From Verrucomicrobiales bacterium (GTDB lineage Bacteria > Verrucomicrobiota > Verrucomicrobiia > Verrucomicrobiales > SLCJ01): 15,576 nt of DNA. The stretch covers positions 1-15,576 of the forward strand of contig SLCJ01000190.1 in the NCBI GenBank assembly GCA_007125835.1, in the 5' to 3' direction. Positions 1 through 7,657 of the stretch are shown piece after piece; the first letter of the stretch is position 1, and every line of letters begins with the position of its first letter. Made by a program: the position numbers and the translations under genes. The notes beneath the pieces were generated by a model. It saw only the letters and a program-made list of their open reading frames with translations. It was not told where the DNA came from and did no database searches.

Positions 1-924
1 AAGCTCATGGACTGGGAATTGCCGCCGCGTGGCCAGGCCGTGCGCGTGATCTGCTGCGAAATGGCCCGCATCTCGGCGCATCTCCTGGGCATCGGCGCCT
101 ACGCCATGGATGTGGGAGCCATGACGGTCTTCCTCTACACCTTCACCGAGCGTGAGCGCATCTACAACCTGTGCGAGCTACTCACCGGCGCGCGATTTAC
201 CACGTCCTACACCCGCGTGGGCGGTCAGATCCGCGACCTGCCCGAGGGCTTCACCCGCCAGCTCACCGAATTCTGCGACGGCTTTCTCCCGCAGCTTGAA
301 GAAATCGACCGCCTGCTCACGCGCAACCCGATCTTCCTTGGGCGCACGCGCGACATCGGCATTATTTCCCGCGAGGATGCCATCAGCTACGGCCTCACCG
401 GCCCGAACTTTCGCGGCAGTGGCGTCGAGCATGACCTGCGCAAGGTCCATCCCTACCTCGGCTACGAGAACTACGAATTCGATGTGCCGGTGGGCACCGT
501 CGGCGACTGCTTCGACCGCTACTTGGTGCGCATGGAGGAAATGCGCCAATCCGTGGCCATTCTCCGTCAAGTGCTAGCCAACCTGCCCGACGGCCCGGTG
601 AACATCGGCGACGCCAAAAGCACGCTCCCGGATAAAGAAAAGGTGCTGATGTCAATGGAGGAGCTGATCCACCATTTCATCGTATCGACCCAGGGGATCG
701 ACGCGCCTCCCGGTGAAGTTTATTTCGGAGCGGAAAACCCAAAGGGCGAACTTGGCTTCTACATCCACTCCAAGGGCGGCGGCGTTCCCTACCGCCTCAA
801 GATCCGCAGCCCCTCTTTCGTCAATCTGTCGATTCTTCACAAAGCGCTGCCGGGGCACATGCTCTCCGATGTCGTCGCCATCCTCGGCTCGCTCGACTTT
901 GTCATGGGCGAGGCCGACCGCTGA
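1..924 (+). CDS. nuoD: NADH-quinone oxidoreductase subunit D, C-terminal part (5' end outside window)
   Basis: This is the 49-kDa-type subunit of complex I. With NuoB it lines the quinone-reduction site at the junction of the peripheral and membrane arms. The frame is open from base 1, and the first visible ATG (base 7) is internal, because about 95-100 residues normal for the family's N-terminus, including the HPxxHG loop, are missing to the left. The visible 307 residues carry family hallmarks: an RIYNLCELLTGAR stretch followed by YTRVGGQIRDLPEGF, a GSGVEHDLRKVHPYLGY block, and the C-terminus SLDFVMGEADR, which matches the usual D-x-V-x-GE-x-DR ending. The protein is a stand-alone NuoD as far as can be seen; a NuoCD fusion cannot be excluded because the upstream part is absent. 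nuoE follows after 78 bp, so the genes are probably one transcript. Confidence 0.97.
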   Translation, partial: KLMDWELPPRGQAVRVICCEMARISAHLLGIGAYAMDVGAMTVFLYTFTERERIYNLCELLTGARFTTSYTRVGGQIRDLPEGFTRQLTEFCDGFLPQLEEIDRLLTRNPIFLGRTRDIGIISREDAISYGLTGPNFRGSGVEHDLRKVHPYLGYENYEFDVPVGTVGDCFDRYLVRMEEMRQSVAILRQVLANLPDGPVNIGDAKSTLPDKEKVLMSMEELIHHFIVSTQGIDAPPGEVYFGAENPKGELGFYIHSKGGGVPYRLKIRSPSFVNLSILHKALPGHMLSDVVAILGSLDFVMGEADR

Positions 925-1002
925 TCGCCACGCGGACCATTCTTCAACGCCTCCGCCAACCCAACCATTCTCCTATCCCTTCACTCCCTCCTTTTGCTTT
1001 CC

Positions 1003-1560
1003 ATGCCTCCAAACCCCAAGCCTGCCACCCCGCTCGATCTGCCCGACGAACTCCGGCAAAAAATCGACGCGATCGTGTCCCGCTACCCGGAGAGTCCGCG
1101 CGCTGCGGTGCTGATGGTGCTGCACTCCCTGCAGGGGCGGTTCGGGTATATTTCCGAGGACGGCATCCGCTGGACCGCCGAGCGCCTCGGCCTCGAACCC
1201 GTCAAAGTGCTCGAAGTAGTCAGCTTCTACCCCGGCTTTCATCAGCACCCCGTCGGACGCCTCCACTTCCGCGTCTGCCGCACGCTCTCCTGTGCCATGG
1301 CTGGCAGCATCGAGTTGATGGAGAAACTCTGCGAACTCAAGGGCATCGACATCAAAGCCATGCACGGCCACCGCAACCCCGTGCTCGTCTCCGACGACGG
1401 AGAGGTCTCCGTCGAATATGCCGAGTGCCTCGCCGCCTGCGGGTTCGCCCCGGTGTGCATGGTCAATCACGACACCCACGAACACCTCACCGCCGACAAA
1501 GCCGCCGACCTGCTTGGGCAATACCGCGCCAAGAGCGGGGAAACATCCGCCGCCCACTGA
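1003..1560 (+). CDS. nuoE: NADH-quinone oxidoreductase subunit E (24-kDa type, 2Fe-2S)
   Basis: NuoE is the thioredoxin-fold subunit of the NADH module and holds the off-pathway 2Fe-2S cluster N1a next to NuoF. The protein has 185 residues. A helical N-terminal domain (about 10-85) is followed by the 2Fe-2S domain with ligands C92, C97, C142 and C146, in the patterns C-x4-C and C-x3-C. One further cysteine, C152, lies close by. The ATG at 1003 is preferred over an in-frame TTG at 994. It gives the usual N-terminal length, and the sequence just before it (CTCCCTCCTTTTGCTTTCC) resembles the pyrimidine-rich leader found before every other nuo start here. No Shine-Dalgarno is visible. nuoF follows after 45 bp. 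Confidence 0.96.
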   Translation: MPPNPKPATPLDLPDELRQKIDAIVSRYPESPRAAVLMVLHSLQGRFGYISEDGIRWTAERLGLEPVKVLEVVSFYPGFHQHPVGRLHFRVCRTLSCAMAGSIELMEKLCELKGIDIKAMHGHRNPVLVSDDGEVSVEYAECLAACGFAPVCMVNHDTHEHLTADKAADLLGQYRAKSGETSAAH

Positions 1561-1605
1561 TCTACCTCTCTTTTTCACCCTCTCCCTCGAATCCAGATCC
1601 TGAAC

Positions 1606-3033
1606 ATGGACTCCATCCGCTACATCGCAGGCAAAGAGCCCCACCCGCGCGAACGCCGCATGATCTTTCGCAATGTCGACCGCGAAGGCTGGGACACCCG
1701 CTTCGCCACCTATGTGGCCGATGGCGGCTATCTGGAACTGCGCAAAGCCCTGGCGATGAAACCCGCCGAAGTGACCGCCGAGGTGCGCACCTCGGGCTTG
1801 CGCGGTCGCGGCGGCGCCGGATTCCCCACCGGAGTAAAGTGGACGTTCATCCCGCCGGATAACACCAAGCCCGTTTACCTGATCTGCAACGCCGACGAAT
1901 CCGAGCCCGGAACATTCAAAGACCGCTACATCCTGCACCAGGATCCGCACCAACTCCTCGAAGGCATGGCCATCGCCGCCTATGCCGTCGGAGCCCGCAA
2001 AGCCTTCATCTACATCCGCGAGGAATTCCCCGATGCCGCCCGTATCCTCGAAGAGGCCATCGACGAAGCCGTGCGCGAAAACATCCTCGGTGAAAACATC
2101 CTCGGCACCGAATTCTCGCTCGAAATCATCGTCCACCGAGGGGCCGGCGCCTACATTTGCGGCGAGGAGACGGGCCTGATCGAATCACTCGAGGGCAAGC
2201 GCCCCTACCCCCGCATCAAGCCACCCTACTTCCCCGCCGCCCTCGGCCTGTGGATGTGCCCGACCATCGTCAACAACGTCGAGACACTCTGCCACGTCAA
2301 ACACGTCATCGCCATGGGCGGCAGCGAATACGCCGCCGTCGGCACGCGCAACAACAGCGGCACCCGGATCCTCTGCGTCTCCGGCGATGTGGTCAAACCC
2401 GGCTATTACGAAATCGAAGTCGGCCGCATGACCCTCGGCGAGCTAATCGACGACGTGTGCGGCGGCATGCGCCCCGGCCGCGCGCTCAAGGCCGTCATAC
2501 CCGGCGGCTCCTCCTCCAAAGTGCTGCGCGGCGACGAAACATTCACCATCCGCACACCCGACGGCGCCTCCTCGGGACTCGCCCTCCGCGACATCCCCCT
2601 TGATTTCGACACCCTCGCCGCCTGCGGATCGATGGCAGGTTCCGGCGGCGTGATCGTCATCGACGATTCGCGCTCCATCAGTTGGGTGCTGAATAATATC
2701 AACGCATTCTACGCCCATGAATCGTGCGGCCAGTGCACGCCGTGCCGCGAGGGCGCGCTGTGGATGCGCAAGATCACCGACCGCGTGGTCGAGGGCCGCG
2801 GCACGCCCACCGACATCGACACCCTGCTCTCCATCGCCGGGCAGATCGAAGGGCGCACCATCTGCGCCTTCGGCGAGGCCTGCGCCTGGCCCACCCAAAG
2901 CTTCATCCACAAATTCCGCGACGAACTCACCGGAGCCACCTCCGAAGACAATGCCGCCAAAGCCTCCAACCCCGAGGCCGTGGCACAGCGCCGCTACCTC
3001 GCCGAAGCCGCCGCCGCCGGAAGCGCTCGCTAA
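1606..3033 (+). CDS. nuoF: NADH-quinone oxidoreductase subunit F (51-kDa type, FMN, 4Fe-4S)
   Basis: NuoF is the entry point of complex I: it binds NADH, passes a hydride to FMN, and holds the 4Fe-4S cluster N3. The protein has 475 residues. The glycine-rich NADH/FMN motif GRGGAGFPTGVKW lies at 67-79, an NADESEPGTFKDR block at 95-107, and the FMN-binding GAGAYICGEETGLIESLEG at 179-197. A ubiquitin-like SLBB domain (about 255-340) contains the typical VSGDVVKPG, and a helical C-terminal domain has the N3 ligands C374, C377, C380 and C420. Presence of this gene with nuoE and nuoG shows that the enzyme uses NADH, unlike eleven-subunit forms that lack this module. The tail after residue 445 is rich in alanine and somewhat longer than in many homologues. 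Spacing to nuoG is 48 bp. Confidence 0.98.
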   Translation: MDSIRYIAGKEPHPRERRMIFRNVDREGWDTRFATYVADGGYLELRKALAMKPAEVTAEVRTSGLRGRGGAGFPTGVKWTFIPPDNTKPVYLICNADESEPGTFKDRYILHQDPHQLLEGMAIAAYAVGARKAFIYIREEFPDAARILEEAIDEAVRENILGENILGTEFSLEIIVHRGAGAYICGEETGLIESLEGKRPYPRIKPPYFPAALGLWMCPTIVNNVETLCHVKHVIAMGGSEYAAVGTRNNSGTRILCVSGDVVKPGYYEIEVGRMTLGELIDDVCGGMRPGRALKAVIPGGSSSKVLRGDETFTIRTPDGASSGLALRDIPLDFDTLAACGSMAGSGGVIVIDDSRSISWVLNNINAFYAHESCGQCTPCREGALWMRKITDRVVEGRGTPTDIDTLLSIAGQIEGRTICAFGEACAWPTQSFIHKFRDELTGATSEDNAAKASNPEAVAQRRYLAEAAAAGSAR

Positions 3034-3081
3034 TTTGCCTAATTTTTGCTTTCTACTTCCACTCACCACTCCCCTTTTCCC

Positions 3082-4821
3082 ATGCCAGTCGAAGAAGCCC
3101 TCCTTCCGAAAGATCTCGCCGCTGCCGAAGGCATGGTGAATGTCCAGATCAACGGCGTCTGGCACCGCTTTCCCAAAGGCACACGCCTGATCGAGGCCAT
3201 CGGCAAGTCTGGCGATGAGGTACCTCATTATTGTTACCACCCAAAACTTTCCTCACCTGGCAACTGCCGGATGTGCATGGTCGAAATTGGCATGCCGGCC
3301 CGCCTCGCCCCGGGAGCCGAGCCCACCTACGACGACGAGGGCTACCTGCCAATCCAGTGGATGCCCCGCCCCGCCATTTCCTGTGCCACCATGGTGTCGG
3401 AAAATCTCGGCGTACGCACCAAATCAACTTTGGTTGAAGAGGCGCGTCACGGCGTGATGGAATTTCTGCTCGCCAACCACCCGCTCGACTGCCCCATCTG
3501 CGACCAGGCCGGCGAATGTCGCCTTCAGGAATTTGCCGTCGGCCACGGACGTGGCGGCTCACGTTTCGTCGAGCAAAAAACGAAAAAGCCGAAAAATGTC
3601 GACATCGGCCCGCGCATTCGCCTCGACGACGAGCGCTGCATCATGTGCAGCCGCTGCATCCGCTTCATGGACGAAGTGGCCATGGACCCCGTGCTCGGTT
3701 TCTCCGAACGCGGCGGCTACACCACCCTCGGCGTCCACCCTGGGCGCAAACTCGATCACAACTACGGCCTCAACACCGTCGATATTTGTCCCGTTGGCGC
3801 GCTGACCTGCAACGACTTCCGCTTCCAGATGCGCGTGTGGTTCCTCAAGGAGACCCCCAGCATCGACACCAACTGCGGCACCGGTATCAACACCGTGATC
3901 TGGACCCGCAACGACCAGGTCTACCGCATCACCCCGCGCGAGAACAACGACGTCAATTCCTGCTGGATGCCGGACAGCCATCGCCTCAATTTCCACTACC
4001 TTCACGGCCAACACCGACTCACCTCAAGCCTCGTCCGCGATGGCGACCACCACCGCAGCGCACCCTCCCACAACGCCGCTGGCAAGGTCGCCTCGGCCTT
4101 GAAATCCGCTCCAAAGGGCACCGCCGCTCTCGTCGTTTCCTCGCGCCTGACCAACGAGGAAATGTTCCTCGCCAAGCGCCTCGCTGAAAAATGCGGGATT
4201 TCCGCCATCGCCACCGTGCCGCGTGAGGGCGAGGCCGATGACTATTTGGTTGCCGCCGACCGCAACCCCAACACCCAGGGATTTCTGCGCATTTTCGGCG
4301 ACCAGGACCGCGCCGCCACCCTGCAATCGCTGCGCGACGACGTGCGCTCCGGAAAAATCCGCACGCTGCTCACCCTCCAGGAGGATCTCCTGGCCCCGGA
4401 GGCCGGATTCACCCAAGACGACCTCGAAAAGCTCGACTTCCTCGCCAGCCTCCACCTGCTCGACAATGGCACCGCCGCCGCCGCCGACGTCGTGCTTGCT
4501 GGTTCCGGGTTCCCGGAAAATCGCGGCTCGATGATCAATGTCACCGGCCGCCTCCAACGGCTCAATCGCGCCATCAACCCGCCCGGCGAGGCCCTCACCA
4601 ATTGGGAGTGGCTTGCCACCCTGCTGCGCGAAACCGGCGCCGATGTGTTCGACGGCGAAGCTGCCGCATTCAAAGCCCTCGCCGCGAGCGACGAGCTGTG
4701 GCAGGACCTCACCCTCGCGCGCATCCCTGACAACGGCATCCAACTTTACGAAACCGGCATCAAAATCCCGCTCGTCGAGCGCGAACGTGAACGAATCGCC
4801 CGCGGCGAAATCAACGGCTGA
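3082..4821 (+). CDS. nuoG: NADH-quinone oxidoreductase subunit G (75-kDa type), short form
   Basis: NuoG carries the electron wire out of the NADH module. The ATG at 3082 gives 579 residues; an in-frame TTG at 3046 lies in the pyrimidine-rich spacer and would add 12 unconserved residues. The order is: a ferredoxin-like domain with 2Fe-2S (N1b) ligands C51, C62, C65 and C101; a His-Cys motif (N5) with H133, C137, C140 and C146; and a 4Fe-4S (N4) set with C186, C189, C192 and C236. A degenerate molybdopterin-oxidoreductase-like domain follows from about 255. The optional N7 cluster looks absent: only C265 and C294 remain of the four-cysteine pattern. At 579 residues it is clearly shorter than the usual 690-910; residues 330-579 are a reduced, weakly conserved version of the molybdopterin-like region. 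The frame is open throughout, so this looks like a compact form, not a broken gene. Confidence 0.96.
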   Translation: MPVEEALLPKDLAAAEGMVNVQINGVWHRFPKGTRLIEAIGKSGDEVPHYCYHPKLSSPGNCRMCMVEIGMPARLAPGAEPTYDDEGYLPIQWMPRPAISCATMVSENLGVRTKSTLVEEARHGVMEFLLANHPLDCPICDQAGECRLQEFAVGHGRGGSRFVEQKTKKPKNVDIGPRIRLDDERCIMCSRCIRFMDEVAMDPVLGFSERGGYTTLGVHPGRKLDHNYGLNTVDICPVGALTCNDFRFQMRVWFLKETPSIDTNCGTGINTVIWTRNDQVYRITPRENNDVNSCWMPDSHRLNFHYLHGQHRLTSSLVRDGDHHRSAPSHNAAGKVASALKSAPKGTAALVVSSRLTNEEMFLAKRLAEKCGISAIATVPREGEADDYLVAADRNPNTQGFLRIFGDQDRAATLQSLRDDVRSGKIRTLLTLQEDLLAPEAGFTQDDLEKLDFLASLHLLDNGTAAAADVVLAGSGFPENRGSMINVTGRLQRLNRAINPPGEALTNWEWLATLLRETGADVFDGEAAAFKALAASDELWQDLTLARIPDNGIQLYETGIKIPLVERERERIARGEING

Positions 4822-4892
4822 CTCCAAGCTCCATCCGAGCCACCCACGTCACCCTCCAATCCACTCCGTCCTCACACTCCCCCCTTTTCTTC

Positions 4893-6047
4893 ATGGATCT
4901 GTTCACATTCCTCAGCTCTTCGGTGATGGTCCTGGTGGTCTTCACCATCGTCCTCACGCTGGTGCCGATTTCCGTGTATCTCGAGCGCCGCGTGTCGGCC
5001 GTCATCCAGGATCGCCTCGGTCCGAACCGCGTCGGCCTGCCGCTGACTTTGTTTGGGGCGAAGAAGGACTTCCACCTCTTTGGTTTGTTCCAACCCGCCG
5101 CCGACGGCATCAAACTTTTCCTCAAAGAGGATCACACCCCCGCCCACGTAAACAAATTCTACTTCATCCTCGCGCCGGCCCTGGTCATGGTGCCGGCGCT
5201 TCTCTCCGCCGCCGTGATCCCCTTCGGCAGCACCATGGACATGCCCTTTTTCGAGGGCAGGCAGGTGCAGCTCGCCGTCGCCAATGTCGATATCGGGCCG
5301 CTGCTGATTTTCGCTATCGCCTCCCTGACGGTCTACGGCATTGTCATCGCCGGCTGGGCGTCCAACTCCCGCTACCCCTTCCTCGGCGGCGTGCGCTCAA
5401 GCGCCCAAATGATTTCCTACGAGATCTGCCTCGGCCTTTCCATCATCCCCGTCCTGCTCTACTTCGGCGACCTTAACCTCGGACGCATCGCCGACCAACA
5501 AAGCCGCGACGGCTGGCTGCTGCTGCCCATCGCTTTCGGCGGCGACGGCCCGGTGGTCGACTGGCGCACGCTGCTGCTGCTTCCCACCCTGCTGATCGCC
5601 TTTATCATTTTCACTGTTTCTCTCTTTGCCGAAACCAACCGCGCCCCGTTCGACCTGCCCGAATGCGAAACCGAGCTGGTGTCCGGCTACCACACCGAAT
5701 ACAGCTCGATGAAGTTCGCCCTTTTCTTCATGGGCGAGTATGCCGCCATGGTCGTTGGCAGCGCGCTGATCGTCACCCTGTTTTTCGGCGGCTGGGCGCT
5801 GCCCTTCGGACTCGATAACTTGATCCGCGACCCCGCCACCGGTGCCTTCCCCTGGTGGGCCAGCCTCATGCACATGGGCGTATTCCTCACCAAGGTGATC
5901 GGCTTCATCGTTTTCTTCATCTGGGTCCGCTGGACCGTCCCCCGTTTCCGCTATGATCAGCTCATGAAGCTCGGCTGGGTCGTGTTCTTCGAACTCGCCC
6001 TCGCCAACATCCTCCTCGCCGCCATCCTCATCGCCATTTTCGGCTGA
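4893..6047 (+). CDS. nuoH: NADH-quinone oxidoreductase subunit H (ND1 type)
   Basis: NuoH is the membrane subunit that docks the peripheral arm and forms the quinone channel. The protein has 384 residues, with about eight hydrophobic segments. Landmarks are ERR at 31-33 with QDRLGPNRVG at 39-48, the ADGIKLFLKED stretch at 70-80, and the acidic loop ETNRAPFDLPECETELVSGYHTEYS at 247-271, which is the most conserved NuoH block and lines the quinone path. It is longer than the 325-residue E. coli protein. One reason is an extra stretch of about 13 residues at 49-65, between NRVG and the FQPAADG segment. The leader before the ATG is pyrimidine-rich (CTCCCCCCTTTTCTTC). nuoG ends 71 bp upstream and nuoI starts 46 bp downstream. 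Confidence 0.97.
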   Translation: MDLFTFLSSSVMVLVVFTIVLTLVPISVYLERRVSAVIQDRLGPNRVGLPLTLFGAKKDFHLFGLFQPAADGIKLFLKEDHTPAHVNKFYFILAPALVMVPALLSAAVIPFGSTMDMPFFEGRQVQLAVANVDIGPLLIFAIASLTVYGIVIAGWASNSRYPFLGGVRSSAQMISYEICLGLSIIPVLLYFGDLNLGRIADQQSRDGWLLLPIAFGGDGPVVDWRTLLLLPTLLIAFIIFTVSLFAETNRAPFDLPECETELVSGYHTEYSSMKFALFFMGEYAAMVVGSALIVTLFFGGWALPFGLDNLIRDPATGAFPWWASLMHMGVFLTKVIGFIVFFIWVRWTVPRFRYDQLMKLGWVVFFELALANILLAAILIAIFG

Positions 6048-6093
6048 AGCACGCTCCCTGCGAAACACGGACCAAGCCCCCGAACGCCCAACC

Positions 6094-6627
6094 ATGGCCT
6101 ACATCAAAATCAAGCGCCCCCGACTCGGTCTTTTCGAGAAGCTCTACCTCCCGGCCCTCATCAAGGGCCTGCGGATCACCCTCGGCCACGCCATCTCCAC
6201 ACTGCGTGGCAAAAAAAGGGAAACGATGCAGTATCCCGAGGAAAAATGGGACGACAACATGCCCGAACATTACCGGGGCGCGCCCGCCCTCGTCACCGAC
6301 GAGCAAGGACGCGAGCGCTGCGTCGCCTGCCAGCTCTGCGAATTCATCTGCCCGCCCCGCGCCATCACCATCCTGCCCGAGGAAATCCCCACCGAAGACA
6401 AATGGGCCAAGGTGGAGAAGCGCCCGCGCAAATTTGAAATCGATATGATTCGCTGCATTTACTGCGGCCTCTGTGAAGAGGTCTGCCCCGAGCAAGCCAT
6501 CTTCCTGCGCAAAGATTACGCCATCACCGGCCTCACCCGCGAGGACATGGTTCACGACAAGGAAAAACTCTACGAAATCGGCGGCGTGCGCACCGGCCTC
6601 GTAAACAAATGGAACGAGCTGAAATAG
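6094..6627 (+). CDS. nuoI: NADH-quinone oxidoreductase subunit I (TYKY type, two 4Fe-4S)
   Basis: NuoI is the ferredoxin-like subunit whose two 4Fe-4S clusters (N6a and N6b) pass electrons towards NuoB. The protein has 177 residues. Two CxxCxxCxxxCP motifs are intact: C76, C79, C82, C86 and C121, C124, C127, C131. The N-terminal 40 residues are amphipathic and basic, as expected for the segment lying on the membrane, and contain the family-typical GLRITLGH. The C-terminal tail is short and ends in NKWNELK. The start is preceded by CCCGAACGCCCAACC, with no ribosome binding site. The spacer to nuoJ is 31 bp. Confidence 0.97.
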   Translation: MAYIKIKRPRLGLFEKLYLPALIKGLRITLGHAISTLRGKKRETMQYPEEKWDDNMPEHYRGAPALVTDEQGRERCVACQLCEFICPPRAITILPEEIPTEDKWAKVEKRPRKFEIDMIRCIYCGLCEEVCPEQAIFLRKDYAITGLTREDMVHDKEKLYEIGGVRTGLVNKWNELK

Positions 6628-6658
6628 CCACCGGCCCGCATCCTCGCAATCTCTCTCC

Positions 6659-7243
6659 ATGGACAGCATTCTCTTCTATCTTTTCGCCCTGGTCATGATC
6701 GCCTTCGGATTCGGAGTCGTGATGAATCGCAACCCCGTGACCAGTGCCATGTGCCTGGTTGGCTGCTTTCTCGGCGTCGCCGCCCTGTTCATCATGCTCG
6801 ACGCCTTCTTCATCGGCGTCGTCCAGATCGCGGTGTATGCCGGGGCGGTGATCGTGCTTTTCGTATTCATCCTCATGCTTCTCGACATCGCCGGCGAGAA
6901 ACGTCGCGAATTCCCCATCCACGCCATCGCCATCGGCCTGATCGTGGCAGTGATCGTCGGTGGCCAAATCGCCATGGTCGCTGGCTCGCTGGATGATGTC
7001 GGCGGAAAATTCCCGCCCATCGACAAAGCCGCCGCCGTCGAAGCCCGGGTTGAAAGAGGCAACAACCCGGACAGCACCATCAACACCATCCTGACCGACC
7101 CCAAAAAGCCCTCCTATCCCGATGTGCACATCATTGGTGAGGCGCTCTTCACCCGCTACCCACTGCACTTGCAGATTGTCGCCGTCCTCCTCACCGTCGG
7201 GGCCGTGGGCGTTGTCGTGCTGTCCAAAAAACGCCTGGAATAG
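6659..7243 (+). CDS. nuoJ: NADH-quinone oxidoreductase subunit J (ND6 type)
   Basis: NuoJ is a five-helix membrane subunit next to NuoK and NuoH. It takes part in coupling quinone reduction to proton pumping. The protein has 194 residues (E. coli 184). The hallmark region is at about 25-78: NPVTSAMCL followed by VQIAVYAGAVIVLFVFILMLL, which is the TM3 segment whose pi-bulge is important for the enzyme. A polar loop of about 60 residues between TM4 and TM5 (about 110-165) is the least conserved part. The final helix ends in VVLSKKRLE. It lies 31 bp after nuoI and 45 bp before nuoK. Confidence 0.95.
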   Translation: MDSILFYLFALVMIAFGFGVVMNRNPVTSAMCLVGCFLGVAALFIMLDAFFIGVVQIAVYAGAVIVLFVFILMLLDIAGEKRREFPIHAIAIGLIVAVIVGGQIAMVAGSLDDVGGKFPPIDKAAAVEARVERGNNPDSTINTILTDPKKPSYPDVHIIGEALFTRYPLHLQIVAVLLTVGAVGVVVLSKKRLE

Positions 7244-7288
7244 CCCCGCCCGCCGCCACACTAAACACTCGCTTTCTTTCCGCCAACC

Positions 7289-7603
7289 ATGACTCTCGAA
7301 CACTATCTCATCGCCGCAGGCATCCTGTTCTGCACCGGGCTTTTCGGCATGATCGTCCGCCGCAATATCCTGGTGATTTTCATGTGCCTGGAGCTGATCC
7401 TCGCCTCCGCAACTCTCACGCTGGTCGCCTTTTCCCGCTTCCGCCTTACCAGCGGGTTGCCTGACATCGACGCCCAGATGCTGGTGTTTTTCGTGATTAC
7501 CGTGGCCGCCGCCGAAGTCGCCGTCGGCCTGGCGATCATCGTCTCGCTCTATCGTTCCACCCAATCCGTCCACATGGAGGATTTGCACACGCTCAAAGGC
7601 TGA
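7289..7603 (+). CDS. nuoK: NADH-quinone oxidoreductase subunit K (ND4L type)
   Basis: NuoK is a small three-helix membrane subunit carrying part of a proton path. The protein has 104 residues, the normal length. The two membrane-embedded glutamates expected for the family are present: E35 in MCLEL and E76 in AAAEVAVGLAI. The TM1-TM2 loop has the usual RRN (24-26). The leader just before the ATG is CTTTCTTTCCGCCAACC. The reading frame is unambiguous from the conserved N-terminus onwards. Confidence 0.96.
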   Translation: MTLEHYLIAAGILFCTGLFGMIVRRNILVIFMCLELILASATLTLVAFSRFRLTSGLPDIDAQMLVFFVITVAAAEVAVGLAIIVSLYRSTQSVHMEDLHTLKG

Positions 7604-7657
7604 CACCGCCCCGCTTCCGCCGATCCTCCCCCCGCGCAACCCGACGCCCGCTACACC

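Noticed and set aside
994..1002. TTG start for nuoE nine bases upstream of the ATG
   Set aside because: It lies inside the pyrimidine-rich leader and adds no conserved residues; the ATG at 1003 fits the pattern of the other genes. The same reasoning rejects TTG 3046 for nuoG.
3082..4821. nuoG as a frameshifted or truncated pseudogene because it is short
   Set aside because: The frame is uninterrupted, all nine cysteines and the histidine of N1b, N5 and N4 are present with their remaining partners, and the gene ends cleanly before nuoH.
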